Notes under the pieces: generated by a model
What the model was told of the DNA's origin: nothing
Database searches by the model: none
Seen by the model: only the letters and a program-made list of their open reading frames with translations
Assembly: GCF_027924525.1 (NCBI RefSeq)
Contig: NZ_AP027040.1
Span: 992,001 to 1,056,000, forward strand
Source: Aurantimicrobium sp. INA4
Lineage (GTDB): Bacteria; Actinomycetota; Actinomycetes; Actinomycetales; Microbacteriaceae
Direction: 5' to 3'
DNA length: 64,000 nucleotides
Part shown: in pieces, positions 46,797-54,586 of the stretch
How the letters are laid out: every line of letters begins with the position of its first letter
How positions within the stretch are numbered: the stretch's first letter is position 1
Position numbers and translations under genes: made by a program

Positions 46797-48088
46797 TACT
46801 TCCCCTCCACAGCCTTGGTCAGCGCCTGATCGAGGTCATAAATGATGTCATCGACATCTTCAATACCAACAGACAAACGGACAATACCGGGAAGAACACC
46901 GGCATCGAGAAGCTGCTGGTCAGTCAATTGTGCGTGGGTTGTCGAAGCCGGGTGAATTACCAAAGTCTTCGCATCACCGATATTGGCAACATGGCTGGCA
47001 AGTTCAACAGATTCGATGAACTTTCTGCCTACTTCACGCCCACCCTTGACTGAGAAACTAAAGACGGATCCAGGCCCTTGAGGCAAATACTTCAGTCCAC
47101 GCTCATAGTGAGGGTGGCTGGGAAGGCCTGCCCAGTTCACAAACTCGATTCTGGAATCTTGAGCCAACCAGTTAGCAACAATACGAGCATTGTCGATGTG
47201 TGCCTGCATTCGATAGGGCAGCGTTTCGACACCCTGCGCAAGTAGGAAGGCAGACTGCGCAGAGAGCACAGGCCCGATATCTCTGAGCTGTTCTGCTCTG
47301 AGTCGAGTCAAGAAGGCATATTCGCCAAAGTTGCCACCCCAGGTTAATCCACCATAGGAGGGCACAGGCTCGTCAAAGAGGGGGAATTTGTCGGTGTTCC
47401 AATCAAATCGACCTGATTCCACGACAACACCACCCAGTGTTGTGCCGTGTCCGCCGAGGAATTTAGTCGCAGAGTGGATGACCACATCAGCACCCCATTC
47501 GATCGGGCGACACAGATAGGGGGTAGCAATGGTGGAGTCGATAATCAAAGGAATCCCGTGAGCGTGAGCGACATCGGCAAGACCTTCAATATCAGCGACT
47601 TCACCCGAGGGGTTTGCCACCGTCTCGGCATAGATCAGCTTCGTGTTCTCGGTAATTGCTGCTGCGTAGTCTTCAGGGTTAGCTGACTGCACAAAAGTAG
47701 TTTCCACACCGAAACGACGCAGGGTGATATCAAGTTGTGTAATCGATCCGCCATAAAGGTTGGCGGATGAAACGATGTGATCTCCCTGTCCAACTAAGGA
47801 AGCAAAGGTGATGTACTGCGCCGAGAGCCCACTGGCAGTCGCGACAGCGCCAAGTCCACCCTCCAGGCTGGCAACGCGTTCTTCAAAGGATGCAACCGTT
47901 GGATTGGAGACGCGGGAGTAGATGTTCCCGTATTTTTGCAATGCAAAACGCGCAGCAGCATCAGAGGTGTCATCAAAAACGAATGCGCTGGTCTGATAAA
48001 TCGGAAGAGCCCTGGCACCAGTAGTTGAGTCGGGGATATTACCTGCGTGGATGGAGCGGGTTTTGAACCCGTATTCGCGATCTGCCAT
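46796..48088 (-). CDS. metY: O-acetylhomoserine sulfhydrylase (MetY)
   Basis: Makes homocysteine from O-acetylhomoserine and sulfide; PLP-dependent. The protein is about 430 aa from ATG 48088 with MADREYGFKTRSIHAG, YSRVSNPTVASFEERVASLEGG, and the PLP lysine in VIHSATKFLGGHGTTLGG. Family-typical insertions distinguish it from MetB. The frame is open to a GTG at 48148, giving 20 more residues; TAACCT stands 7 bases before ATG 48088, favouring the shorter form. It supplies homocysteine to the transsulfuration pair 4 kb away. Confidence 0.94.
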   Translation of the reverse strand: MADREYGFKTRSIHAGNIPDSTTGARALPIYQTSAFVFDDTSDAAARFALQKYGNIYSRVSNPTVASFEERVASLEGGLGAVATASGLSAQYITFASLVGQGDHIVSSANLYGGSITQLDITLRRFGVETTFVQSANPEDYAAAITENTKLIYAETVANPSGEVADIEGLADVAHAHGIPLIIDSTIATPYLCRPIEWGADVVIHSATKFLGGHGTTLGGVVVESGRFDWNTDKFPLFDEPVPSYGGLTWGGNFGEYAFLTRLRAEQLRDIGPVLSAQSAFLLAQGVETLPYRMQAHIDNARIVANWLAQDSRIEFVNWAGLPSHPHYERGLKYLPQGPGSVFSFSVKGGREVGRKFIESVELASHVANIGDAKTLVIHPASTTHAQLTDQQLLDAGVLPGIVRLSVGIEDVDDIIYDLDQALTKAVEGK

Positions 48089-48189
48089 AGCTCCAAGGTT
48101 ATGGAAGTCACAGAGTTGGCGCACACCAGTGATGTCATACTGCGTCACACGAAAAAGTGACAGCGTTCTACCTCCGGCAGAATGTTGCT

Positions 48190-48705
48190 ATGGAACAAAC
48201 TCGCTACCAAGTTCGCTTTGACTGGGCCACCACCGGTGCCCATGCCATTGGCACCGATGCAGATGTCATCGTCTGGGTCGATGCCATTACAGAACCTGGA
48301 AGCGACGCCGATCTGAACTCTCTCCCCCAAGGGCCCACTGTTGTTTTCACAGATCTCACATCGGCACACGCCGTCGCACAGTGGGTTATTGAACTGCAGG
48401 TCAAACTAGCTAAACGCATCTTGATTGCGGTCGTTGCTGCAGGCTCTACTCGTGATGGCCAGCTACGGGTGACGACAGAGGATCTCCTGGCCGCAGGTGC
48501 TGTAATCGACCAACTTGCTGCGCTGGGCTTAGATGCAACATCCCCGGAAGCTGCCGCTGCTGAGGCGGCCTATCGCGGCCTTTCCCGAGCTACCTCACAC
48601 CTTCTCACTGCTGTCACCACAACAGCAACAACCGAACCTCAGCCTGAGCAGTTGAAAGTAAACACTGCCCTCACAGCAGCTGACGTGCGAGTAATCCGCG
48701 CGTAA
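48190..48705 (+). CDS. ComB-like (2-phosphosulfolactate phosphatase family) protein
   Basis: A 171-aa protein, shorter than full ComB. The segment VIVWVDAI occupies the place of the usual conserved catalytic acidic strand. The C-terminal LLAAGAVIDQLAALGLDATSPEAAAAEAAYRG closely follows the ComB family pattern of a helix followed by the aggregated Ala-rich helix. ComB releases sulfolactate from 2-phosphosulfolactate. The assignment is by motif and not proven. The frame is open to GTG 48157; ATG 48190 has a CAGAAT box six bases ahead. It is divergent from metY. Confidence 0.55.
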   Translation: MEQTRYQVRFDWATTGAHAIGTDADVIVWVDAITEPGSDADLNSLPQGPTVVFTDLTSAHAVAQWVIELQVKLAKRILIAVVAAGSTRDGQLRVTTEDLLAAGAVIDQLAALGLDATSPEAAAAEAAYRGLSRATSHLLTAVTTTATTEPQPEQLKVNTALTAADVRVIRA

Positions 48706-48708
48706 GGT

Positions 48709-49113
48709 CTAGTTATCCTTGGCCTCGAAGTTCAATGAAATCGAGTTCATGCAGTAGCGGTCACCAGTAGGTGTTCCAAAGCCATCGGGGAAGACGTGAC
48801 CAAGGTGTGAGCCACACTTGGCACACAACACTTCGGTGCGCTCGATACCCAGAGAGTGATCTGGGCGCAGCTCAACTGCGTCCGGGCGAACGGATTCATA
48901 AAATGAAGGCCAGCCACAGCCTGAGTCAAACTTGGTGCCGGCAGTGAAGAGTTCGTTGCCACAGGCTTTGCAGGTGTAAATTCCGGCACGATCTTCATCA
49001 AGAAGATCCCCAGACCATGCTCGCTCCGTCGCTGCTTGGCGAAGTACTGCGTATTCTTCAGCCGAAAGTTCTGCTTTCCACTGTTCGTCGTCTTTTTCTA
49101 CCTCGTATGCCAT
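48709..49113 (-). CDS. msrB: Peptide-methionine (R)-S-oxide reductase MsrB
   Basis: Reduces methionine-R-sulfoxide in proteins. The 134-aa protein has zinc-binding CKAC and CAKC pairs, the FDSGCGWPSF motif, and the catalytic-cysteine motif RYCMNS near residue 123. TAGAAT stands six bases before the ATG with no Shine-Dalgarno, so it is leaderless. It converges on the ComB-like gene with 3 bases between stops. Confidence 0.97.
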   Translation of the reverse strand: MAYEVEKDDEQWKAELSAEEYAVLRQAATERAWSGDLLDEDRAGIYTCKACGNELFTAGTKFDSGCGWPSFYESVRPDAVELRPDHSLGIERTEVLCAKCGSHLGHVFPDGFGTPTGDRYCMNSISLNFEAKDN

Positions 49114-49145
49114 GAGCCCATTCTAAAGGAGTTGCCTGACGGGCT

Positions 49146-49991
49146 TTAAGCCCAGCGTCGAACTGCCCATTTCTCAAACAATCCCAACAGGGCATCTGTT
49201 GTTTTACCAAAGACAGCAAGCAAGATAATTGCAAGGATCACCCTGTCCGTCCGGCCATTGTTTTGAGAATCCAGGAGTAAGAATCCAAGTCCCGCCGAGG
49301 ATGCAATCAATTCCGCTGCAACCAGGAATAGCCACGATTGAGCTAAGGCCAGGCGCAAACCAGAAATAACCGAAGGAACTACTGCCGGTAATTGCACAGT
49401 TCTGAACAGTTGATAGCCAGATAAACCGAATGCTCGACCGGCTTCCACTAATTGCTTATCTACGTGACGAAGTGCCGCGGCAACAGTTGTGTAGACCGGA
49501 AAGAATGCACCAATTGCAATCAGCGTAACTTTGGATTCTTCGCCGATCTTCAACCACAACAGCAGCAACGGGACCCAAGCCAGGGACGGAACAGCGCGAA
49601 TTGCGCCAAAGGTAGAGCCAAAGAAGTAGTCCCATACTTTGGCGAGACCAACAATGGCCCCGAAGATCAAACCAAGCGTGGCACCAATACTAAAGCCGAG
49701 GAGTACGCGTTGGACTGAAATGCCAATGTAGGGCCCAAGCTGCCCACGTTGAATGAGGTCAATAAATGCCTGCCATACCATCACCGGTGAGGGAAGCTGC
49801 CCTACGGTGAAGACTCCCAGCATTGTCGTAATTTGCCACAGCAACAAAATTGACAGCGGCAAAATGGAGCTGATGAGGATTCGGCCAGCTCGTGTAGATG
49901 TCAGAGGAGCACGACGAACTGATCCCCCACCCTTGTGGGCTTTCTTCCCCCGAGCTTGTGCTCTGAGTGTGGGATCAGTCGTCGTGCTCAT
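49146..49991 (-). CDS. ssuC: ABC permease, aliphatic sulfonate type
   Basis: A 281-aa inner-membrane protein with about six helices and a basic N-terminus. The BPD_transp_1 motif is VEAGRAFGLSGYQLFRTVQLPAVVPSVISGLRLALAQSW (EAA loop), as in the Ssu/Tau/Nrt permeases. It is last of ssuBAC. The substrate range is inferred from the pathway neighbours, not from the sequence. Confidence 0.88.
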   Translation of the reverse strand: MSTTTDPTLRAQARGKKAHKGGGSVRRAPLTSTRAGRILISSILPLSILLLWQITTMLGVFTVGQLPSPVMVWQAFIDLIQRGQLGPYIGISVQRVLLGFSIGATLGLIFGAIVGLAKVWDYFFGSTFGAIRAVPSLAWVPLLLLWLKIGEESKVTLIAIGAFFPVYTTVAAALRHVDKQLVEAGRAFGLSGYQLFRTVQLPAVVPSVISGLRLALAQSWLFLVAAELIASSAGLGFLLLDSQNNGRTDRVILAIILLAVFGKTTDALLGLFEKWAVRRWA

Positions 49992-50019
49992 ACTTCGTAT
50001 TCCTTAGTGAAACTCTGAC

Positions 50020-51081
50020 TTACTTTGCTTCTGCAGCTTCAGTAGCCTTCACGTCGATTTCCTTGTAGGACTTCTTGATGAATTTGGTGTCATACAGAGT
50101 CTTGAGTGCTTCATCGACCTGTGCTTGGGTAGCTACGTCACCATTAGCAACAAAGACCTTGCCAATTCCCTTGAGAAGCTTGGTCTGCTTCTTTCCAGGA
50201 ATGGGGTTGATATCGATGAGTGTGCGCTCAGTAATGACCTTCTTGGCTACTGGAACGGACAGACCCGATGCTGCAGCAAGAACTGCGTAGGTTGCGTCAG
50301 GGTTAGCAATTGCGTACTGACGTGCCTGCTCGTAGACGTTGGTCACGATCTGAGCAACATCAGGCTTGTCCGCTATGAAGGATTCCGTGGCGTTGAGGAA
50401 GCCGTAGCTCAGGAAATCAACGTTGCGGTAAATCAGCTGAGCACCTTCGGTTTCCGCACCAGCAAGGATGGGGTCAAGGCCTGCCCATGCGTCAACTGAA
50501 CCGTTGAACAGTGCGGTCTTACCATCTGCGTGAGCGAGGTTCTCGATAGTGACAGTTGCTGGGTCAACGCCAGCTTCCTCGAGTGCCTGGAGCAGGAAGA
50601 AGTAGGGGTCGGTTCCCTTTCGTGCAGCTACCTTCTTGCCTTCCAAATCAGCAACGTCCTTGATCTTGGAGTCTGGTCCAACAGCAAGAGCGGCCCATTC
50701 AGGCTGGGTGTAGATTTCGATGGTTTTAATTGGTGAACCGTTCGCACGTGCGAGAAGCGCGGCAGAACCAGCAGTAGATCCAACATCGAGAGCACCGGCA
50801 AGTAGCTTTGCGTTAGCGTCAGCTGAGGACAGGGACTGAACCCAGTTGACCTTGATTCCGGTTTCAGCAAGTTCTTCTTCCAACCAGCCGTAGTTTTTGA
50901 TCAAGAGAGACAGCGGGTTGTAGGTCGCGAAGTCAATGTTGAGGGTTTCACCGGTACGGTCAACAACCGCAGCAGCTTCTTCGGTGACAACAGGCTTAGG
51001 CTCACTAGCGCAGCCAGTCAGCACTAAAGCGAGTGTTGCAATGCTGGCTGTGACAGAGGCGAGTAGGGATTTTTTCTTCAT
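50020..51081 (-). CDS. ssuA: ABC sulfonate-binding lipoprotein
   Basis: A 353-aa solute-binding protein with a lipoprotein signal ending LVLTGCAS (Cys24). The mature protein carries the NMT1/SsuA fold: INWVQSLSSADANAKLLAGALDVGSTAGSAAL and VAARKGTDPYFFLLQALEEAG. It pairs with the ATPase and permease on either side. Riboflavin, nitrate or taurine binders share the fold, and the surrounding sulfur genes favour sulfonates. Confidence 0.88.
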   Translation of the reverse strand: MKKKSLLASVTASIATLALVLTGCASEPKPVVTEEAAAVVDRTGETLNIDFATYNPLSLLIKNYGWLEEELAETGIKVNWVQSLSSADANAKLLAGALDVGSTAGSAALLARANGSPIKTIEIYTQPEWAALAVGPDSKIKDVADLEGKKVAARKGTDPYFFLLQALEEAGVDPATVTIENLAHADGKTALFNGSVDAWAGLDPILAGAETEGAQLIYRNVDFLSYGFLNATESFIADKPDVAQIVTNVYEQARQYAIANPDATYAVLAAASGLSVPVAKKVITERTLIDINPIPGKKQTKLLKGIGKVFVANGDVATQAQVDEALKTLYDTKFIKKSYKEIDVKATEAAEAK

Positions 51082-51126
51082 GATGTGTTTCGTAGCTTTC
51101 GGATATAGGTAATGAACAAAGAAGTT

Positions 51127-51972
51127 TTAGATGCTGAAGGTGCTCGTCGTGTGACGATCGACACCTAGGCCACCAAGCAGTTGCGCTCGGAGTTCAGCTA
51201 GTTCTGCGGAGCCACGGTCGCGAGGTCGGCCACCTGGAACTTTCAGTAGTTCCGTAATGGTCGCACCGGGCTCCTCGGGCATTCGTCCCAGCAAAACAAT
51301 GCGGTCAGCTAATTGGAGGGCCTCGTCGACATCGTGCGTGACCAACAACACTGTTGTGGGTGCTGCCTCGTGAATGTCGAGAAGCAAATCTTGCATTTTG
51401 AGCCTGGTGAGCGCATCGAGTGCACCAAAAGGTTCATCCAATAAGAGAACTCCAGGGTTGCGGGCTAGTGCACGTGCCAGTGACGCTCGCTGAGCCATCC
51501 CACCAGAAATTTCTCTGGGGCGTAAATGTGAGGAAGGTGCTAAACCGACGAGTTCAAGAAGTTCAGCAACCCGTTTCTCACCTGCTGCTTTGTCGAGACC
51601 ATGCGGGAGTCCCAGAGCAACATTTTGTTCAACAGTTCGCCAAGGAAGTAACCGGGGTTCCTGGAAAGCAAAAGCACAACGAGGATCAATGCCCTCGACT
51701 GGGGTTCCATCGATGCTCACATTTCCGGTGAATCCAGTGTCGAGCCCGGCTGTGATGCGAAGCAAAGTTGATTTACCGCAGCCACTAGCACCAAGAATGG
51801 CAACAAGCTCTCCTGGCTCAACTGTGATGTTGATGTCTCGAAGCACAGTGCGGGTTTCAGCAGAATCCTTGCGACGAGTGTTCGCCGCCTCAAAACTGCG
51901 GCCGACTCCCTCAAAGCGCACCTCAAATGCCGTGTTGGTCACGGCATGAGGTGTGGAAGTGGTGGAGGCCAT
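51127..51972 (-). CDS. ssuB: ABC ATPase, aliphatic sulfonate type
   Basis: A 281-aa ATPase with Walker A LGASGCGKSTLLR near residue 60, Q-loop FQEPRLLPW, signature SGGMAQRASLARAL, and Walker B VLLLDEPFGALD with the switch THDVDEA. It starts at ATG 51972, with TACTGT 7 bases ahead. An in-frame GTG at 51981 would add three residues. It is the first gene of ssuBAC, divergent from the cbs-metB operon, and shares with it the palindrome-rich 0.4-kb control region. Confidence 0.92.
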   Translation of the reverse strand: MASTTSTPHAVTNTAFEVRFEGVGRSFEAANTRRKDSAETRTVLRDINITVEPGELVAILGASGCGKSTLLRITAGLDTGFTGNVSIDGTPVEGIDPRCAFAFQEPRLLPWRTVEQNVALGLPHGLDKAAGEKRVAELLELVGLAPSSHLRPREISGGMAQRASLARALARNPGVLLLDEPFGALDALTRLKMQDLLLDIHEAAPTTVLLVTHDVDEALQLADRIVLLGRMPEEPGATITELLKVPGGRPRDRGSAELAELRAQLLGGLGVDRHTTSTFSI

Positions 51973-52023
51973 GTGTTTCACAGTAGGGAGAACACAATGA
52001 TGGCTGCGAATTGAAAAGAAACG

Positions 52024-52044
52024 TGACGTAACTGAGTTACGTCA
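52024..52044. promoter_or_regulatory. Palindrome TGACGTAAC-TGA-GTTACGTCA between ssuB and cbs
   Basis: A perfect 9-bp inverted repeat with a 3-base centre, 51 bases upstream of the ssuB start. The same 9-mer recurs at 52152-52160, and in a weaker form at 52124-52132. It is the likely binding site of an unidentified sulfur regulator. Confidence 0.65.
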
Positions 52045-52048
52045 GATT

Positions 52049-52069
52049 ACGAAAATCTCTCATTTTCGT
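52049..52069. repeat. Inverted repeat ACGAAAAT/ATTTTCGT
   Basis: A perfect 8-bp arms palindrome with a 5-base centre, 5 bases beyond the previous palindrome. It could be an operator, or a hairpin in any transcript crossing the region. No regulator can be named. Confidence 0.5.
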
Positions 52070-52117
52070 CATAAATGAGCGCAAATAACTGAAATCTCCG
52101 GGGTCAATGATTTTCCT

Positions 52118-52165
52118 GAATTGTTACGCAACATTCCTTAACAACGAATTGTGACGTAACAATTC
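52118..52165. promoter_or_regulatory. Paired operator-like inverted repeat upstream of the cbs promoter
   Basis: GAATTGTTACG (52118-52128) and CGTAACAATTC (52155-52165) form a perfect 11-bp inverted repeat with a 26-base centre. The right half also lies in a near-palindrome AATTGTGACGTAACAATT ending 10 bases before the -35 box of the cbs leader promoter. This placement suits an activator or a looping repressor. Confidence 0.65.
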
Positions 52166-52174
52166 GAGGAAAAG

Positions 52175-52203
52175 TTGGCGCTGCACATAAGCATTGTTAT
52201 GTT
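52175..52203 (+). promoter_or_regulatory. Promoter of the cysteine leader peptide and cbs operon
   Basis: TTGGCG at 52175-52180 and TATGTT at 52198-52203 are spaced by exactly 17 bases, a good sigma-70-type promoter. The expected transcription start (about 52210-52213) falls on or a few bases before ATG 52213 of the leader ORF, making it leaderless or nearly so. Confidence 0.7.
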
Positions 52204-52212
52204 CTTCACAAC

Positions 52213-52251
52213 ATGTTTATCCCTCGCTTGTGTTGTTGTTGTTGTCGCTAG
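52213..52251 (+). CDS. Poly-cysteine leader peptide of the cbs-metB operon
   Basis: A 12-codon ORF reads M-F-I-P-R-L-C-C-C-C-C-R and stops at TAG. Five consecutive TGT Cys codons are rare outside regulatory leaders. Its transcript begins close to the ATG (promoter at 52175-52203). The stop codon lies within the hairpin 52247-52268. The operon downstream makes cysteine by reverse transsulfuration. Poly-Cys leaderless ORFs are known in mycobacteria as cysteine-responsive attenuators, so ribosome stalling when Cys-tRNA is scarce would be the sensor. Direct expression is not shown here. Confidence 0.78.
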   Translation: MFIPRLCCCCCR

Positions 52252-52368
52252 TTCTGAACTGAACTAGCTCATTAGCGTGCCTCTGAGTGCACGGCCCTTT
52301 TCCACAACAACGCTCTCGAGAGTTCTGCACTTGCTGCAGATTCTCTCCTTCAATACAGGGATACAACA
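52247..52368 (+). promoter_or_regulatory. Structured cbs leader RNA with candidate attenuator hairpins
   Basis: Hairpin 1: 8-bp stem 52247-52254 with 52261-52268, containing the leader stop codon. Hairpin 2: CGTGC with GCACG (52276-52280 and 52289-52293) followed by GCCCTTTT, terminator-like but weak. Then ACAACAAC (52304-52311), complementary to the Cys-codon tract; palindrome CTCTCGAGAG (52313-52322); and a stem TCTGCA with TGCAGA (52324-52329 and 52335-52340). The SD AGGGA (52357-52361) lies 7 bases before the cbs start. Confidence 0.6.
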
Positions 52369-53400
52369 GTGAAAATCGCACACTCCATCACAGACGTCAT
52401 CGGCAACACCCCTTTGATCAAACTCAACAAGGTAACTGAGGGTATTTCCGCCACGGTCCTGGTCAAGCTTGAGTACATCAACCCGGGTGGCTCTGCCAAG
52501 GATCGGATTGCAGAAAAGATCATCGAAGCAGCTGAGCGTGAGGGGAAGCTCAAGCCAGGTGGAACCATTGTTGAAGCAACTTCCGGCAACACAGGTGTTG
52601 GCCTTGCTCTATTTGCCCAGCAACGCGGATATAAAACCATTTTTGTTGTTCCTGACAAGGTTTCCATCGACAAGCAGAACACCATGCGCGCTTATGGCGC
52701 AGAGGTCATTGCAACACCTACAAATGTTGAGCCCAATGACCCTCGCTCGTACTACTCAGTTAGTGACCGCCTAGTGGCTGAAATTCCTGGGGCATTCAAA
52801 CCCAATCAATACGACAACCCCAACGGTCCCGCCAGTCACTACGCCACAACAGGTCCAGAGATTTGGCGCGATACCGAAGGAAAGATCACTCACTTTGTCG
52901 CAGGTATCGGAACCGGAGGAACAATTACTGGAACCGGCCGTTACCTCAAAGAAGCCTCTCAAGGGTCAGTAAAAGTCATTGGTGCCGACCCTCAAGGTTC
53001 CATTTACTCCGGTGGCCCCATCCACGGATACAACGTCGAAGGCGTTGGCGAAGACTTCTGGCCACAAGCGTTTGACCCCAACATTCCTGATGACGTCCTC
53101 ATGGTCACCGATGCCGAATCTTTTGCGATGACACGACGACTTGCTCGTGAAGAAGGGTTACTTGTTGGTGGTTCCTCAGGCATGGCTGTCGTGGCTGGAT
53201 TGCGCGCGGCTCAAGACCTTCCCGCAGATGCTGTCGTCGTGATTTTGCTACCCGACTCTGGCCGCGGTTACCTCGGCAAGGTTTTCAACGATGACTGGAT
53301 GCAAGAAAAGGGCTACGTGGTTGAAGAAACTGCCGAGCAGCTCGAACTTCGAGAACGTATTTCTGCCATTACACACTCACTCTCGCTTACATCCGCTTAA
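52369..53400 (+). CDS. cbs: Cystathionine beta-synthase, catalytic core only (or cysteine synthase)
   Basis: A 343-aa fold-type II PLP enzyme with Lys44 in NPGGSAKDRIAEKII, the phosphate loop EATSGNTGVG and the late GIGTGGTITGTGRYLKE. Segments such as YYSVSDRLV and VEGVGEDFWP, and the order with metB, match mycobacterial cystathionine beta-synthase better than CysK. It stops where the C-terminal CBS-domain pair would begin (mycobacterial enzymes have about 460 aa). It would join serine and homocysteine to cystathionine. A cysteine synthase activity cannot be excluded. GTG 52369 has AGGGA 7 bases upstream. Confidence 0.9.
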   Translation: MKIAHSITDVIGNTPLIKLNKVTEGISATVLVKLEYINPGGSAKDRIAEKIIEAAEREGKLKPGGTIVEATSGNTGVGLALFAQQRGYKTIFVVPDKVSIDKQNTMRAYGAEVIATPTNVEPNDPRSYYSVSDRLVAEIPGAFKPNQYDNPNGPASHYATTGPEIWRDTEGKITHFVAGIGTGGTITGTGRYLKEASQGSVKVIGADPQGSIYSGGPIHGYNVEGVGEDFWPQAFDPNIPDDVLMVTDAESFAMTRRLAREEGLLVGGSSGMAVVAGLRAAQDLPADAVVVILLPDSGRGYLGKVFNDDWMQEKGYVVEETAEQLELRERISAITHSLSLTSA

Positions 53401-53425
53401 ACCCCTCAACTTCTAAGGACTTCTC

Positions 53426-54574
53426 ATGTCAGGATTCAACACTCGTGCTGTGCACGCCGGCCAAGAAACAGATCAGCACACTGGAGCTGTCATTCCCCCC
53501 ATTCACCTGTCCTCTACTTACGCCCAGGATGGTGTGGGGAAACTCCGTGCAGGTTATGAATACTCCCGAAGTGGCAACCCCACTCGTGACAACCTGCAGG
53601 AAAGTCTTGCCGCGCTTGAAGGAGGCCACCGAGCATTCTCTTTTGCCAGTGGTCTTGCCGCTGAAGACGTACTCATCCGCACACTAGTGCGTCCTGGTGA
53701 CCATATTGTGCTGGGCAATGACGCCTATGGGGGCACTTACCGCTTGATCAATGGCGTCTTTGGCGATTGGAATATTGGCCACACGGCTACAGACCTAGGT
53801 GACCTTGAGGAAGCTCGAAAGGTAATCACAGCTACTCGACCCAAGATTGTGTGGGTTGAAACGCCTTCTAATCCTCTTTTGAAGATTGTGGACATTTCTG
53901 GTTTGGCCGAAATTGCCCACGAAGTTGGCGCCATCTTGGTCGTGGATAACACGTTCGCTACCCCCGCACTCCAGCAGCCTCTGAGCCTCGGTACAGATGT
54001 TGTCGTTCACTCCACCACCAAATACATCGGGGGCCACAGTGATGTAGTCGGAGGTGCCCTCATCGTGAAGGACGACACGTGGGCGGACAAGATTGCATAC
54101 CTCCAGAACGCCGCAGGAGCTGTATCTGGACCATTTGATGCGTATCTCACTTCCAGAGGTATCAAGACACTGGGAATCCGCATGAAGCAGCATTCTGCAA
54201 ATGCACAAGCGATTGCCGAGGTGCTCCTGGAACATCCTGCTATTGAAGCGGTGTATTACCCCGGGCTGCCTTCACACCCTGGACACAGTATTGCTTCAAA
54301 GCAGATGTCGCTCTACGGCGGAATGCTGTCTGTTCGCGTCAAGGGCGGTCAGGAAGCGGCGTTAGATTTCGTGGCACACACCAAGCTATTCACTCTTGCC
54401 GAATCACTGGGTGGGGTCGAATCGCTCATCGAATACCCCTATTCGATGACACATGCTTCAGTAGCAGGAACAGAACTTGAAGTTCCGGACAATTTAGTCC
54501 GCCTGAGCGTCGGCATTGAAGATGTTGACGATCTTCTCGCTGACATCACCACTGCTCTGAAAGCACTTGGATAA
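53426..54574 (+). CDS. metB: Cystathionine gamma-synthase/gamma-lyase (MetB family)
   Basis: A 382-aa PLP enzyme of the Cys/Met metabolism family. The PLP lysine lies in VVVHSTTKYIGGHSDVVGG, and the N-terminal TRAVHAGQE and YEYSRSGNPTRDNLQ are present. Next to cbs, as in Mycobacterium, it probably cleaves cystathionine to cysteine (reverse transsulfuration), although the gamma-synthase direction is possible. AAGGA precedes ATG 53426, 25 bases after cbs. Confidence 0.95.
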   Translation: MSGFNTRAVHAGQETDQHTGAVIPPIHLSSTYAQDGVGKLRAGYEYSRSGNPTRDNLQESLAALEGGHRAFSFASGLAAEDVLIRTLVRPGDHIVLGNDAYGGTYRLINGVFGDWNIGHTATDLGDLEEARKVITATRPKIVWVETPSNPLLKIVDISGLAEIAHEVGAILVVDNTFATPALQQPLSLGTDVVVHSTTKYIGGHSDVVGGALIVKDDTWADKIAYLQNAAGAVSGPFDAYLTSRGIKTLGIRMKQHSANAQAIAEVLLEHPAIEAVYYPGLPSHPGHSIASKQMSLYGGMLSVRVKGGQEAALDFVAHTKLFTLAESLGGVESLIEYPYSMTHASVAGTELEVPDNLVRLSVGIEDVDDLLADITTALKALG

Positions 54575-54586
54575 GGAGATTTCACA

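Noticed and set aside
52181..52368. SAM riboswitch upstream of the transsulfuration genes
   Set aside because: I saw none of the conserved core sequences of the SAM riboswitch classes; the poly-Cys ORF explains the leader better.
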